Below are positions 12,978 to 24,487 of a DNA stretch of 64,000 nucleotides, piece by piece. The stretch comes from Scolanthus callimorphus (taxonomy: Eukaryota > Cnidaria > Anthozoa > Actiniaria > Edwardsiidae). The notes under the pieces were generated by a model that saw only the letters and a list, made by a program, of their open reading frames with translations, was not told the origin of the DNA and did no database searches. Each line of letters begins with the position of its first letter. Positions within the stretch are counted from its first letter, which is position 1. The position numbers and the translations under genes were made by a program. The stretch covers positions 9,418,953-9,482,952 of the forward strand of contig CM066913.1 in the NCBI GenBank assembly GCA_033964015.1, given 5' to 3'.

Positions 12978-13220
12978 AGAGCAGATTTCAGATGACCATC
13001 GTGAAAGTAAACGCAATTGTGCAATCACTAGCCAATCAGAAACAAGAGTAATTACAACTTACTGCTGAATGGTTTCCAGCCCAGCCAATCAGGAGCCGAA
13101 CCAATTGGCTAGTAATTCCTTGCTTGTAATTAGTTCGCAATTTGATTGGTTGATAAAAATAAGCAGCCAATGAGAAAGCAAACCAATTGCAAACACGACG
13201 GTCATCTGAAATCCGCTCTA
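12978..13220. mobile_element. Palindromic MITE with CCAAT-rich interior
   Basis: The terminal inverted repeat TAGAGCAGATTTCAGATGAC at the left pairs with GTCATCTGAAATCCGCTCTA at the right. The roughly 240-bp element contains several CCAAT/ATTGG motifs (GCCAATCAGAA, GCCAATCAGGAG, TTGATTGGTTG). No ORF resembling a transposase is present. Confidence 0.75.
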
Positions 13221-14530
13221 AGTTATTCTGAATTTTCTTTGGTGCCTGCAACTCAGTTGTTCATTTCTCCAAAAACACAATAAGCGGCAACTTGAAACGA
13301 CAGCTTAGGAGTCAAGAATCAAACAATAAAATCTGATGAAATGTCACCATTTTGGCGTCTTGAATTGAACTAACCATTTAGACAAAAATGTAGTTTAACA
13401 ATGAGTTTAACATTTTTTAACGTCTAGCTCACTCAATTATTCAGGAAGGCCAAGAGAAAATGATATAAATAACCAGTCTTCCCCAGAATGCAATGGGAGT
13501 AATGAAAGACCAAATACCAAAGCCCAAACATCAACCACTTCAAGTGTCAACCACCAAAATGGTCCATCAATCAAACTTTCAAGCACGGCTCTCAGGAAGG
13601 GAAAGTTCCAGATAAGTTTCACTTGATGAAAGTAATTCTGGACATCATAAATCATGGCACTCTTGTTTACAGTCAGCAGTTTCTGGAACCACACATTAGT
13701 GATTCTTGGGAGTTTGACTGGTGGAAGCAAAAGTACTGTCTGTCACTCGCATTTCAACATACCGTAATTATGAAAAAATTGCAGTAATCAGTGGGCCGTG
13801 CAGTGACACTTTTTATCAGTTTCCCAGTTTTCACACAGAAGTATGTTGTGATATAATATTTTACCCCCAAAAACTCCTTGATGTTTACTAACACTTGTGG
13901 ATCTTCTGAGAGTCTGAGAGTATACCGGTACAACAAAGCATTTGGCAGTCCCCTCATTTAAATGTCTAATATGATTATGACTGTATAGTTATTGGAACAG
14001 GAAAATTTTGAAAAAACACAAGGAAAGGACCTATTTAAAGTTCCTATTTCTCATATATTTTCTATAACTGGAAATGGTCTGATTCCCATTCTTCTAACCA
14101 TATTAACAAGTAAACTAATGTTCCAATTGAATTTCTCTTGTAGTGAACTATGAATGCAATGAATAGGTAACGAAAAGAGAAATGGTTTCCTTTATGGACC
14201 AAAGGGCCTGGACCTTAGTGTATTGATATGGTAATATATGCTAATGAGTGAGTTGTTTATATATGGCTGTTGTTCAGTTTCCTGCCATTGTGGGTTCTTG
14301 CTTTGTATACATTCAGTTTAATTTTAATTTAATTCCAACAGTCAAGTGTTGACATTAATGCTGAATGCTTAACAGTGTTATTTCATAAAACATTATATCA
14401 TAATACATATGCCATGATACACATGCCATGTAGAATTTTGTATCAGAGTAATAAAGTATTGGATGTTGGGCGAGGACCCGATCACCGCAATGTTATGTTG
14501 CAATTTGTTGTTACTAAGGACGTTAAGGAA

Positions 14531-14736
14531 TGTGTGTTTCCAAACAATATCCATACTCCCCCCCCCCCCCCCTATGGAAGGGATTGGAAATTCCAGAGGG
14601 GTGGGGGGTCAATTTACCTGATCTTTTCCATACAAACACTGTATTTTTCTTCGGAAATTCCAGAGGGGAGGGGGGTCATTTCTCAACACCCTTCCGTGGG
14701 GGGAGGGGGGGGATGGATATTTTTCGGAAACACACA
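14531..14736. mobile_element. MITE family A, copy 3 (complete palindrome) in FBXL5 3' flank
   Basis: Both ends are present: TGTGTGTTTCCAAACAATAT at the left and ATATTTTTCGGAAACACACA at the right, with C-run/G-run arms between. It ends about 56 bp beyond the FBXL5 stop codon, so it probably lies in that gene's 3' untranslated region. Confidence 0.8.
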
Positions 14737-14792
14737 ATTACTATTCTAGTGTTGATCCAAATTTTTCCTGTGCACATTTTTGTCATTTTTAA

Positions 14793-17700
14793 TTACTCTC
14801 CAGTTCTGCAGCAAACTCTGTTGGTGCACTCCAGATTTTGGCACCCACTTGCTGTCTCCTGGTATGGTCCTTCATCAATGTTATCACAGTAATAAAAGTG
14901 GGCGTGGTCAAGAGAGGGGCAAACAAATACAAGATCACACAGTCCATATGCTGTGATATTCAGACAGCCTGATAGGTCCAGGAATTCAAGCTTGGGTAGT
15001 CCTCCATTGCTTGCCAATGATCTGAAACAACAGAAAAAAAGTGTACCAAAACATTATACGAAAAGTCTAATCTTACAATAAGTGCTATACAATGTATGTG
15101 TAATTATAGAAAAGAGTTTTTGTCATGCCATAAGTCCCCAAAAAGCACATGGTTTTATTACGAGTTTTGCAAGATATTCAAGTTTGAGTTATTTTACTTG
15201 TAGAAAATCAAAACTGCCACTGGGATGGGCTCTGGGACTGGAATTTTGCTGGTGGTGAAAGGGTTAATCTTTGCCCTACAGTCAAACAGTGTTCCTTGTT
15301 GAACATCACATTTTAGCATTCCATCACTGTATGTCCAGTTATTTGTAGGCTCAACCAACAACATACTGAACAATTCGCAGAAACAATTTAAAGCTAACAC
15401 ACCTGAGCCCAGAGTCTGTGATCTGAAAACAGCCAGACAAGCTGAGATGGACCAATGACCTCTTGCCTCTGTTATCCAAGTCTGACACCCTGCTAGCACA
15501 TTTGCATGCCGATGTGCATTCACACATTCCTTCTTCAATGTCAGTATTCGCAGCCTCGCCCAATGCACATGACAAGCTCATCAGAACTTTGTCTGTGATT
15601 GCCCTGCATCCAGATAAGTCAAGACTCTTTAACCGGGAGCCACCGCCTCTGCGGAATAACCTAAACAAAATATTGCTTTATTAGATTACAGCTTGCTGTG
15701 AATTCATCCTTAGATTAAAATGAGAAATAAAAAATAAAAGAAACAATAGCTATTGGAAGTCAAATGATGGTCAGTCAGTCAATGAGTGTCAGATGTCTGT
15801 AGCATAGACTTGAAGATGATCAATTTCTTTTTAACTACAACCAACTTTCGTTGCACAAAGTCGCTTCCACCATATTACACAGGATTCACAAGAAATTTAC
15901 GTTGTGAATCCAGAAGCAGCACACAAGCAAAATTGTAAAAAAAACTTTGAAGTACACCATGTGTATTTGCATAAAGGATGCTGGTGAAGTATATAATGGG
16001 CCCCCTTGTCCTTCCCCAGCACAGGCACAATGAATGAGGTTTGAGATGCTCATACCCTTTGAGACCATAGTCAGAAATTGCTGTTTGTGAGAGATCCAGG
16101 TTTTCAACATTTGGACAGCAGGAGAGCATCTTGAACAACTGCAACAAAAACAGCAACAAAAAATTCAAAATAAATTAACTCATATTAATTATTATACAGC
16201 AAAACTGTAATGCAGGTATTTTTCACCAAAATAAAGGGGGGGGGGGGTAGGAAAATTATTATATATTTTTTTACAAGTCAAGAGAAATAATATTCCAATC
16301 ATTTCTTCAATTTTACAGTCATCCAAAGTAGCAGGTAAACACTCATTGTACAGTCAACAAACTGTGATATTTTGTGTTGTTGGTCTATTATCTCACCAAA
16401 CCATTTGATAACAAAGGGCAGCAGGCCAACTTCAATGTCAGGACAGATTTGCCAACCACAGGAAGGAGATATTTTGAAAACCCCAGCAGCCTTAGCATCT
16501 GTGGACTTGTTCCATCACTGCAGTTGTTGTCACTGTCACCTGACTCATCCAGGTCAGCATCTGCATCAGCATAAGTACTTAAAAAAACACAATGTTAGTG
16601 AATTCAACATATTAATCCTACATTGTTTACAATTTAGGCATAATGAAAATATCAACAGAGCTCTTTGAAGAGCACTACCAGGTGCTGTTTCATCAGTTAT
16701 GCAGTCTCTAAGATGATGGCCAGTGACAAAGTTTACATGACTGACCACAAAAGGAGAGATAGGATACAGGTAAGCAAAGGGCATTTAATTGGGTCGGATT
16801 CAAATTACCAGTATTTAGAAAATGACAGTTTATTAGCCTTCCTGAAGTTTTAAACCCCAAATAACACATTTTAACCAAAATGCATATCTGACCTCCCCAC
16901 CATAACTATGCTTGGGGAGGATATTTTGAGTATGAACCAAAATCTTTGCAGACATGTACCTTCGTATTTCAAGACCTTGAAAGCCATAATCCAAACCAGC
17001 ATCTGCCAGAAATAAATTGTTACACATGCATTCATCTTCATCAACATCACCAAACCGCCACTCATTCTTGAAAATCCACCGCACTGGATAAACATGTCTC
17101 CAAAGTCTTCCTTCTTTTGCAAGAATAGACCATCTCTTACAAACTTGAGATGATCGACACAAGTCTTTTGGGTTGAGATATCCAAACATCTTAATCATTA
17201 ACTCAGGTGGTAGTTTTTCAATCAATGTCAGAATTCCATGTGTTTGCTTTGTCCTTAAATTCTTTGATACAACAGATAACAATGTATTATCAATCTCATT
17301 GTCTGTAGTTTCACTGTCTGATGATGGCACATAATTTCGTGGTAGCTGGTATAAGACCCTGTTGTCTGCGTGATTTGGAGCTGTGCACTCTGGATTGCTC
17401 TGCAAGATAATTAAGTAACACTGTTACTACTGTGTTTTTAAAACATAGGCAGAAGGAGAATAGAATGAATGTGGGTTTCTGGAGAAACACCTAAAAAATC
17501 TAATAAAACATGAACAGCTCAAGACAATTTGGAGATCTCTATGAACATTGCACTGCTTTAGATATATAGGAAAACATTCAGAACAAAGAAGTTTTACAAG
17601 CTCAATGAACTTTTGCTGACCTTCAAGAAAGAAGACTGATTATAACAAGCAGTCTTCATTTCATTTCTAAATTGCATAATTCTACTTCATGAAAATGTTT

Positions 17701-20171
17701 ACAGAATGTCCCTAGTGCATGGATTATAATAATTATCCACAATATGATGCTAGCACCACTTCTGTACTGCAGATTTCACACCTCCAGGACAGCCCATAAA
17801 ACTTTTGTCAGGGTGAACTTTTAGTGCCATTTTCAGGGAGGTTCCTGGTATATTTTTGGTGTTTTTGATATTTTTTTCTCACCTCGACAAAAGATGAGTG
17901 AAGACCATCCACCTTTTCTTTCAAAGTTTTCAGCTCTTCAAATGTAAAATGCTCCATTAAAAGAGGCTGGAAGACCTGGAAGAAAGATTTCTTGTTTTTA
18001 ACTTTCTGTAAATGCTTGCTGGTTTGATCCTGGGCAATAGTCAGTATGGTGCACCATTACATAGTAGCTATTCCCTGTTTTACTTTAAACCTTTTTTGAC
18101 AAAAATATTTCATGTTCTATCCAACAGGGATTAATTCAATTTGCTTTTTCTTTACTCTAAAAACTAAAAACAAAATTGTGTCACAATGTATATGCAAACT
18201 AATAAAACTGCATATGTGTAAGTACCGTAGCTACAAAATAAGCTCCAGCAAACTCTACATCGATTGTCAAGAAGTAATAACATTGAAATTCAATCTTCCT
18301 CTGGATAAATCAGACTGTATTTTGCATTATGCTGATAATAACATTTGGCATAGAAGTCTTGCAGCATGAATCCTGGGAATATAACCACCAGCAGGTTATT
18401 GTGAATTATTTAGAAAGTAATTTACTGATTCTCAAAAAATTACCATAAAATAATACTGTTATGCAGTTGCATATTTAAGTCCTGAATTTTAGAGGGAAAT
18501 AGTGCTTAGATGCTCTGTGAAAAGAGGCCATGGGCCTTATTATTCAGAATCAAATGAGCTAAACTGATAGTGCACTACAAATTAAAATGACCATGTACTT
18601 CCAAAAATAATAGGGAATTATTAGTTACTTCAACATGGCAATCTATCAGCAGGTAGCTGGTAAATGAGCTTGCTGATGACCCACTGCAAAGTATGTGTTA
18701 GCAACCTATTTTCCAGTGGACCTGCAAAAGGCCACCAGCAAGATCATTTCTTTTCTGGATCATTGTGGAAATTTTGTAGTTTGAAACACAGAACTCTCAC
18801 TTTCAGATCTGCCTCTAGAAATTGGCAAATCTTGTCATGGGCAACAAAACCGATTTAACAAACAAAATGGTAAGCTGGGATAAACCTGTAAAATACTGAA
18901 CTGCATTCCTTGTTGCACCAAACTCTCACCTACACATACACGTTTTAACAAGCCTCTGGCTCATAGGTGTTTTTACGTGGGTAAATAAACTATTATTATC
19001 ATTATTCACCTCTTCTTCATGTTTCATGTGAGGAAAAATGTCTCTTTCAAACTCGTCCACTGCTCTCCTTAGTTTCGTCTCATAATTCACCATGTTTAGT
19101 AATGTCTTTTTCTTCTTGTTGCTCTTGAAGCCTTTCTTAATTAGAGCCAAAATTGCTCGCACATGGCTGTGCTTGTGAACGTCCTTAACAATAGCACGAA
19201 TCTGGCCATCCGTAAGCCGTACTTGTAGAGTTTTTATGATACAACTGTTTTCCACTTCCTCGTGGTGTTTGAGTTCTAAGAAGATGTCATAAAAGCTCTG
19301 AAGAAGTCCATACAAAGAGCCCTTGTCTTTGAAGTTTGTGGTAGATATCTGCAGAAATCAGAACAAACCAATTCAAAAATTGGAAATTGAAATGACAGTC
19401 AACATTCATGTGAGACTGGCAGCAATTTACTGGCAGCTTTTCTTATGAAAGTGGGCAAAGAAGCAAATCATGCACCATACACAGGATCATACCGTCGTAG
19501 TAAACTATTATGTTGTTAGCAGCATCCATACAATTACATTTACCTAGTTTCATCAAATGCAAAGGATGATGAAACACATTTATTTACTTCATTTAATAAT
19601 AATAATATTTCAGATTTAACATTGGTAAAATAGGATATCACTTCTCTATCAGTAATAATCCAAAGATAAAGGTGTTTGCTTTGCATATATATTACCCTAA
19701 GAGCAGAGATTTATTTCTGAGACAGAAAGAAAACTCTGCTCGCAGGGTACTTTGCATAGTAATAAAATCATCGTAAACGAAAATCGTGACCGAAACCTTG
19801 AGCTTTGGAATGTTAGCAGTACCTGCGGTGAAAACGGCATCACTCGTACTAAAAATATGGTATCATTTACAAACTATGGTAGCTGTAATCGAAAAGGAAA
19901 CGAGCGCAAACGTAGTACAACCAGGCATCTGCCTTTTAGGAGATTAAATAACAAACCCCTTGGCCTTCGCCTACCTCATCGACGACGAAAGATTTGATTC
20001 GCTTAGATCGCTTTCCCCGTCCAAGTCAACCAGTTTTGAATACTCAGCAACATGAAACAATGATTATTTTATAGAGTGTACCTTCTCTGATGCAGCAGAG
20101 ATGATCTGTTTCATCCGAATGTGTGGATTTCTGAAGACGTCTACTTCCTCGGGACAAACAAGCGGCGCCAT
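14793..20171 (-). CDS. FBXL5: F-box/LRR protein 5, iron-sensing E3 ligase subunit (eight exons, complete)
   Basis: Exons on the minus strand: 20171-20082, 19348-19010, 17975-17883, 17399-16960, 16577-16397, 16138-16056, 15660-15403, 15021-14793. All joins are GT-AG with matching phases and give 570 residues. The N terminus ([13 protein letters not shown], then a hemerythrin-like four-helix domain to about residue 155) keeps likely iron ligands: His17, the HHEEVE helix, the VHKHSH histidine and FPHMKHEEE. The F-box ([20 protein letters not shown]) lies near 210-250 and is followed by leucine-rich repeats (LDLSGC motifs). The C terminus has YYC, SGC and CC cysteines at the spacing of the [2Fe-2S] ligands known in mammalian FBXL5. 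Known role: an SCF substrate receptor that degrades iron regulatory protein 2 when iron and oxygen are present. The human protein is 691 residues; the shortfall is mainly in the disordered insert between LRRs. The start codon fits both homology and a TISU-like context. Confidence 0.95.
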
Positions 20172-20175
20172 CTTG
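20164..20175 (-). promoter_or_regulatory. TISU/YY1-like translation start of FBXL5
   Basis: The start codon reads CCAAGATGGCGCCGC on the minus strand, one mismatch from the TISU consensus SAASATGGCGGC. TISU sites in animals direct both YY1-dependent transcription and translation from very short 5' leaders. The function here is inferred from the motif. Confidence 0.45.
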
Positions 20176-20600
20176 GACTGACACGGGATCGCAAGGTATC
20201 ATGGGTAATGACATCATTTTCTACAGGCGTGCGCGCGTTGTTTACGTTTTGACTAATTTGCATAATACAGAAATAATTTCAGAAGTACGAAAACGATTGA
20301 GAATGGTGAAAATAATTTCAGAATTTCGAAAATAATTTCAGAAATACGGAAATAATTTCAGAAGTACGAAAACAATTTGAGAATGGTGAACATAATTTCA
20401 GAATTTCGAAAATAATTTCAGAAATACGGAACTAACTAGAAATACGAGAGCAAATTTGAGAATTACAAAAATAATTTCTGAAAAACGAAAATTATTTCTG
20501 AATTGCGAAAATAATTTCTGAAAAAGAAATTATTTCAGAATAACAAAACTAAATGCTGAATGGCTGCAAAGGTACGGAAGCCGATAGTATGAGTATGAGT
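20172..20600. repeat. Tandem array of 19-20 bp AAATAATTTCAGAA units (outer arm)
   Basis: From about 20268 to 20546 the motif AAATAATTTCAGAA plus TACGA, TTTCGA or similar repeats head to tail. It ends in CTGAATGGCTGCAAAGGTAC at 20556-20575. This whole block is an inverted partner of 20601-20840, giving a roughly 570-bp palindrome immediately upstream of FBXL5. Confidence 0.8.
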
Positions 20601-22490
20601 GTACCTTTGCGGCCATTCAGCATTTAGTTTCGTTATTCTGAAATTATTTTTTGCAATTCAGAAATTATTTTCTTTTTTCAGAAATTATTTTCCTAATTCT
20701 CAAATTGTTCTCGTACTTCTGAAGTTATTTCCGTATTTCTGAAATTGCTTTCGCAATTCTGAAATTATTTTCACAATTCTCAAAAATTGTTTTCGTACTT
20801 CTGAAATTATTTCCGTCATTCTGAAATTATTTTCCCAACTCTTGCTTCGGCAAGAAGGCAATTGTAGCAGGGTGATGACTTTAGTAGTATTGTACTTTGC
20901 CCTATGGCACCTTACCCTATGTTCCCTAAATGCGTGTAGTCTACTGCAGTTCGTTTTTAATACATCAAATTTACATCGAAAAACGGATTTTCACCATTTT
21001 TCGTTTAACGTTTCGATAATAATTTTTGAAAACGGAATTTGAATTTTGACTTTATATTGATGATTTTGATATTTTTCTCGAAATTAAAAATTAGATTTTT
21101 CAAATCTCAAGTTTGTCTTTTATTTTTTTTGCAGAAATAGGAAAACGAAATTCAAATTCAAATTTCAATTACTGTTTTTTAATGAAAAACGTTAATCAGT
21201 TTCATTTCGAGAAAATAAATTCTAACAGTTTTGTAAACGTCACCGTAGGTGCTACGAAGGGCAAGAACACTACTCAGAGGGGGAGGGTGATATTTTCTAA
21301 CTACTCTCACAAGTGCCTTTAAACCCAAATGTCAGTGAGATTAAAGAGGAGAATATTGTATATGTTAAGAGCTAGGAATGGAGGGCTATATATAGCTGTG
21401 AAGGAAGGCTGTCTCAGCTCGCACGTTTCAAGTTGTATTTGGCCACCACAGCCAACGCCCATGCACCTATAACAACCATGCCCGTTATGGCAGTTTGTAT
21501 ACAAGTTTACACCATATACGATTTTTATTAACAGATCTGTGGGTTATAATTAATAAATATTAGAGTTCGAATTAGTTTCTTCTAATGCACATCGTTCCTT
21601 CCGGTACTTAATAGCTTGCGCTTGTATCGACTCATAACTTCTTCTCTACTACTGGAGAAACAAGCAAACGTAGACCAGGTCAACATGTGGCCACTAACCA
21701 CTTTAGCTAGCGAATGCCCCTCCCCCGGTGAGGAGTATTTTTTCTTCAAAGCACCTAAACGAAGACCACTACAAAACTGCTACAACTCTTTTCTATCAAA
21801 TGAAACCAATAAACGTTTCTCATTAAAGAACAATTATTGAAAATTGAATTTCAATTCCATTTTCCAATTTCTCGTAAAAATTCGAAAAATCAAATTCAGA
21901 TTCCAAAATCCAATTTTGAATTTCGGCAAAAATATAAAAATCAACCATATCAAGTCACGATTCAAATTCCGTTTTCAAAAATTATTATCGAAACGTAAAA
22001 CGAAAAATGGTGAAAATCCGTTTTTCTATGTAAATTTTAGGTATTAAAAACGAATTGCAGTAAACTACACGCATTTCCCTACCCTGCTACAATGGGATTG
22101 TTCCTTTCCAAAGCTCAGCCGTACATAAGGAACAAAGGTGGAAGGTGCGTTCCACAATCAGTGATGAACATTTACAGAGCAAAAATAATTTGAAAATTAC
22201 GAAAATAATTTGAGAATTGCGAAAATAATTTCAGAAATGCGGAAATAATTTCAGAAGTACGAAAACAATTTGAGAATGGTGAAAATAATTCAGAATTTCG
22301 AAAATAATTTCAGAAATACAGAAATAACTTCAGAAATACGAGAACAATTTGAGAATTGCGAAAATAATTTCTGAAAAAAGAAAATAATTTCTGAATTGCG
22401 AAAATAATTTCTGAAAAAAGAAAATAATTTCTGAAAAAGAAAATAATTTCAGAATAAACGAAACTAAATGCTGAATGGCCGCAAAGGTAC
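20601..22490. mobile_element. Large foldback element with long compound inverted repeats
   Basis: The ends are GTACCTTTGCGGCCATTCAG (20601) and its exact reverse complement ending at 22490. Each terminal arm is an array of degenerate 19-20 bp units (20640-20840 and 22183-22470). Inside these a second pair of long arms matches: 20926-21045 pairs with about 21960-22075, for example AAAACGGATTTTCACCATTT against AAATGGTGAAAATCCGTTTT. The central spacer (about 21200-21840) has no transposase-like ORF. The architecture fits a FoldBack-type non-autonomous element. Confidence 0.8.
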
Positions 22491-22496
22491 ACTCAT

Positions 22497-23652
22497 AGTC
22501 ACGAGTTGTCGTTGCGTAGTTTTCGCTGTCCATTTGTCGGTGCAGAGTTGTCGCTGCGGAGTTGTCGCCGCAGAGTTGTCGTTTGCCGAGCTCTTAGTGT
22601 TGATTCGTCGTTGAAGTTTGAAGACTTACTTTAATGAGAATGAATATTTTCGGTCATCCAGTAGACCGAATTAATAAGAAAGAGCTAAATTACTTACTGT
22701 GATGCCGTACCCTACCTTTGTTCTCGTTATTCGACACAAAAGTTTACAGTAAGTGATTCCATTCTTTCTTTGAACACGGGCACACAACGAGCCCCCCTGG
22801 TTAAAATGCGTTTAAATGGCGTATTTGGACATTTCTACGCGCGTAGAGCACATAAATACATGTTTTAAAAGTTGCTGGCAAAAATTTAGCTGTTCCTTTT
22901 TGCCAGGGGAGGGTCTCAATTTTTCCCAGCCAGCAGCTGGGTGTTAAAAAAATTTCCCAGCCAGGAGAGTAACATTACCACAGGAAGCCCGAAATAGTAT
23001 AAAAAATCGGGTATCCTTAAAAACGAGCACAAATAACTAAGTGTATTTTTAAGTGCTGTCACTTAAAATTTCATTTTTCAACATCCATGAGCAACTTGTG
23101 TTTCCCAGCAAAGGCGATATGCATAAATTTTTGTCAGGAACGGAAGGCGATGAATTTTTGCCAGCCAGCAAGAGACCGCGATAAATATTTGCCAGCCAGC
23201 AGCGAAAGGGGGTGAGGAACAGCTTTTTTGAGGAACAGCTCCGTTGTGTGCCCGTGTTTGAAGAACATTGTGCAAGCGAAAATTGCAGAACATATTTTCA
23301 TAGCGACATAAAATCAGAAGTTTCAGAAAAATCGCGCGGGCTTCGCCAACAGAGGGGTCGACAATTCCGTACTGACAATTCGACAGCGAAAACTTAATAG
23401 CGACAACTCCGCAGCGACAAATCTGCAGCGACAACTCTGCAGCGACAACTCCACATCGACAACTCTGCAGCGATAATAACGCCCTACCCCCTCTCCCTTT
23501 GAAGGGTCGACGTTTACCTATAGCCATAATATACACCATACAGTTATAAATACAATTTTGCACTCCTCTCCTCCCCACTATAGCGGCAAATCCGCAGCGA
23601 CAACTCTGCAGCGACAATTTGGACAGCGAAAACTCCGCAGCGACAACTCTTG
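22497..23652. mobile_element. Second foldback element with GAGTTGTCGCTGCG arm repeats
   Basis: The left arm (22500-22590) is built of GAGTTGTCGCTGCG-like units. The right side (23385-23478 and 23581-23651) has the reverse complement units CGCAGCGACAACTC. A GTTTTCGCTGTCC block on the left pairs with GGACAGCGAAAAC on the right. Internally, GAACACGGGCACACAACG (about 22774) pairs with CGTTGTGTGCCCGTGTTTG (about 23243). The interior also contains a GCCAGCCAGCAGCGAAAGGG segment related to one near 52465-52500. Confidence 0.7.
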
Positions 23653-23960
23653 ACCCTCATATTTTAGCCCATACATTTTCTGCAAATCAACTTCGCGCCG
23701 CGCGCTTATTTTACATGATATCGAGCTGAGATTTTCTACTTATTCCATTTGTCACCCTTCCCTGCGGCTCGTGATTTTACAACGTTCTCGTGTCTCTCCC
23801 AACATCACAAGTGGTCTATTGCGCCAATAAAGTCATAGAAAGTTATGCTCTAATGCTTTAGCCTGGCTGAAATGTCTAAAGAGAAAAATATGTAAACAAT
23901 GACGTCGCCTGGAATCGGCCTATAAGACACGGTTTGTGAAAAATAATTTATCTTGGCCAA

Positions 23961-24292
23961 CGTCGTCCCCAGGGTCTTCTGGGTAATTTTCAAGATGACG
24001 GGTGACCCTGGTGAAAGGCTTGGGCTTTTCCACAGGAAGACCGCCTAAGAAAGACAATTAAAATCCGATATGGCGGGCGGACAACGGGAAGAGAGGGCGG
24101 AAATCGGAGCTAGAATTTATCTTAATGACTTGACTTAATGATTTGTGTCATTTTCCCGGCTGTCTGCCAGCCAATCGGATTTTAACTATTTTTCTTAGGC
24201 GGTCTCCCTGTGGAAAGGCCCCAGCCTTTACCAGGGTCTTCTTCCGAGTGATCCGCTACTTGAATATTACCCTGAAGACCCTGGGAACGAGG
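23961..24292. mobile_element. Palindromic MITE, about 330 bp
   Basis: The left end CGTCGTCCCCAGGGTCTTCT pairs with the right end AGACCCTGGGAACGAGG. Inner blocks also pair: CCACAGGAAGACCGCCTAAG with CTTAGGCGGTCTCCCTGTGG, and AAAATCCGAT with ATCGGATTTT. No coding capacity. Confidence 0.85.
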
Positions 24293-24305
24293 TTAGTGTA
24301 GTGTA

Positions 24306-24487
24306 TGTGAGAGACGTCCTTATCCGAGAAGACGCGAAGGTCTAACCATTTGCAGATGTTAGAGCAAAGGCAGCACCTTCTCCTCAATTATTAGAAAAGA
24401 CCCTGAGTGTTGGCCCGGCCAGGGTTTGAACTCCCAACCTCCCGAACATAAGCCCGGCGCTCTACCACTGCGCTAACCGGTCGTCGG
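24306..24487 (-). repeat. tRNA-derived SINE, copy 2
   Basis: On the minus strand a tRNA-like head reads CGGTTAGCGCAGTGGTAGAG (A box), then GGGAGTTCAAACCCTGG (B box). It is followed by a body with GTTAGACCTTCGCGTCTTCT that matches copy 1 at 5190-5240. The anticodon stem is poorly paired, so it is not a functional tRNA gene. Confidence 0.75.

Larger units (their letters stand above)
9560..14530. other. AT-rich intergenic stretch with scattered repeats, no gene recognised
   Basis: No exon with domain homology was identified between the kinase and the 3' flank of FBXL5. The stretch holds two partial copies and one CCAAT-rich copy of inverted-repeat elements, a 15-bp tandem array and many AT-rich runs, each listed separately where supported. 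Confidence 0.5.

Noticed and set aside
23078..23617. 179-codon minus-strand ORF with SLQSCRCG repeats
   Set aside because: Arises from the repeat units of the foldback element arm; no recognisable domain.
24416..24487. tRNA gene on the minus strand
   Set aside because: A and B boxes are present, but the anticodon and acceptor stems pair poorly and a SINE body follows; better explained as a SINE head.
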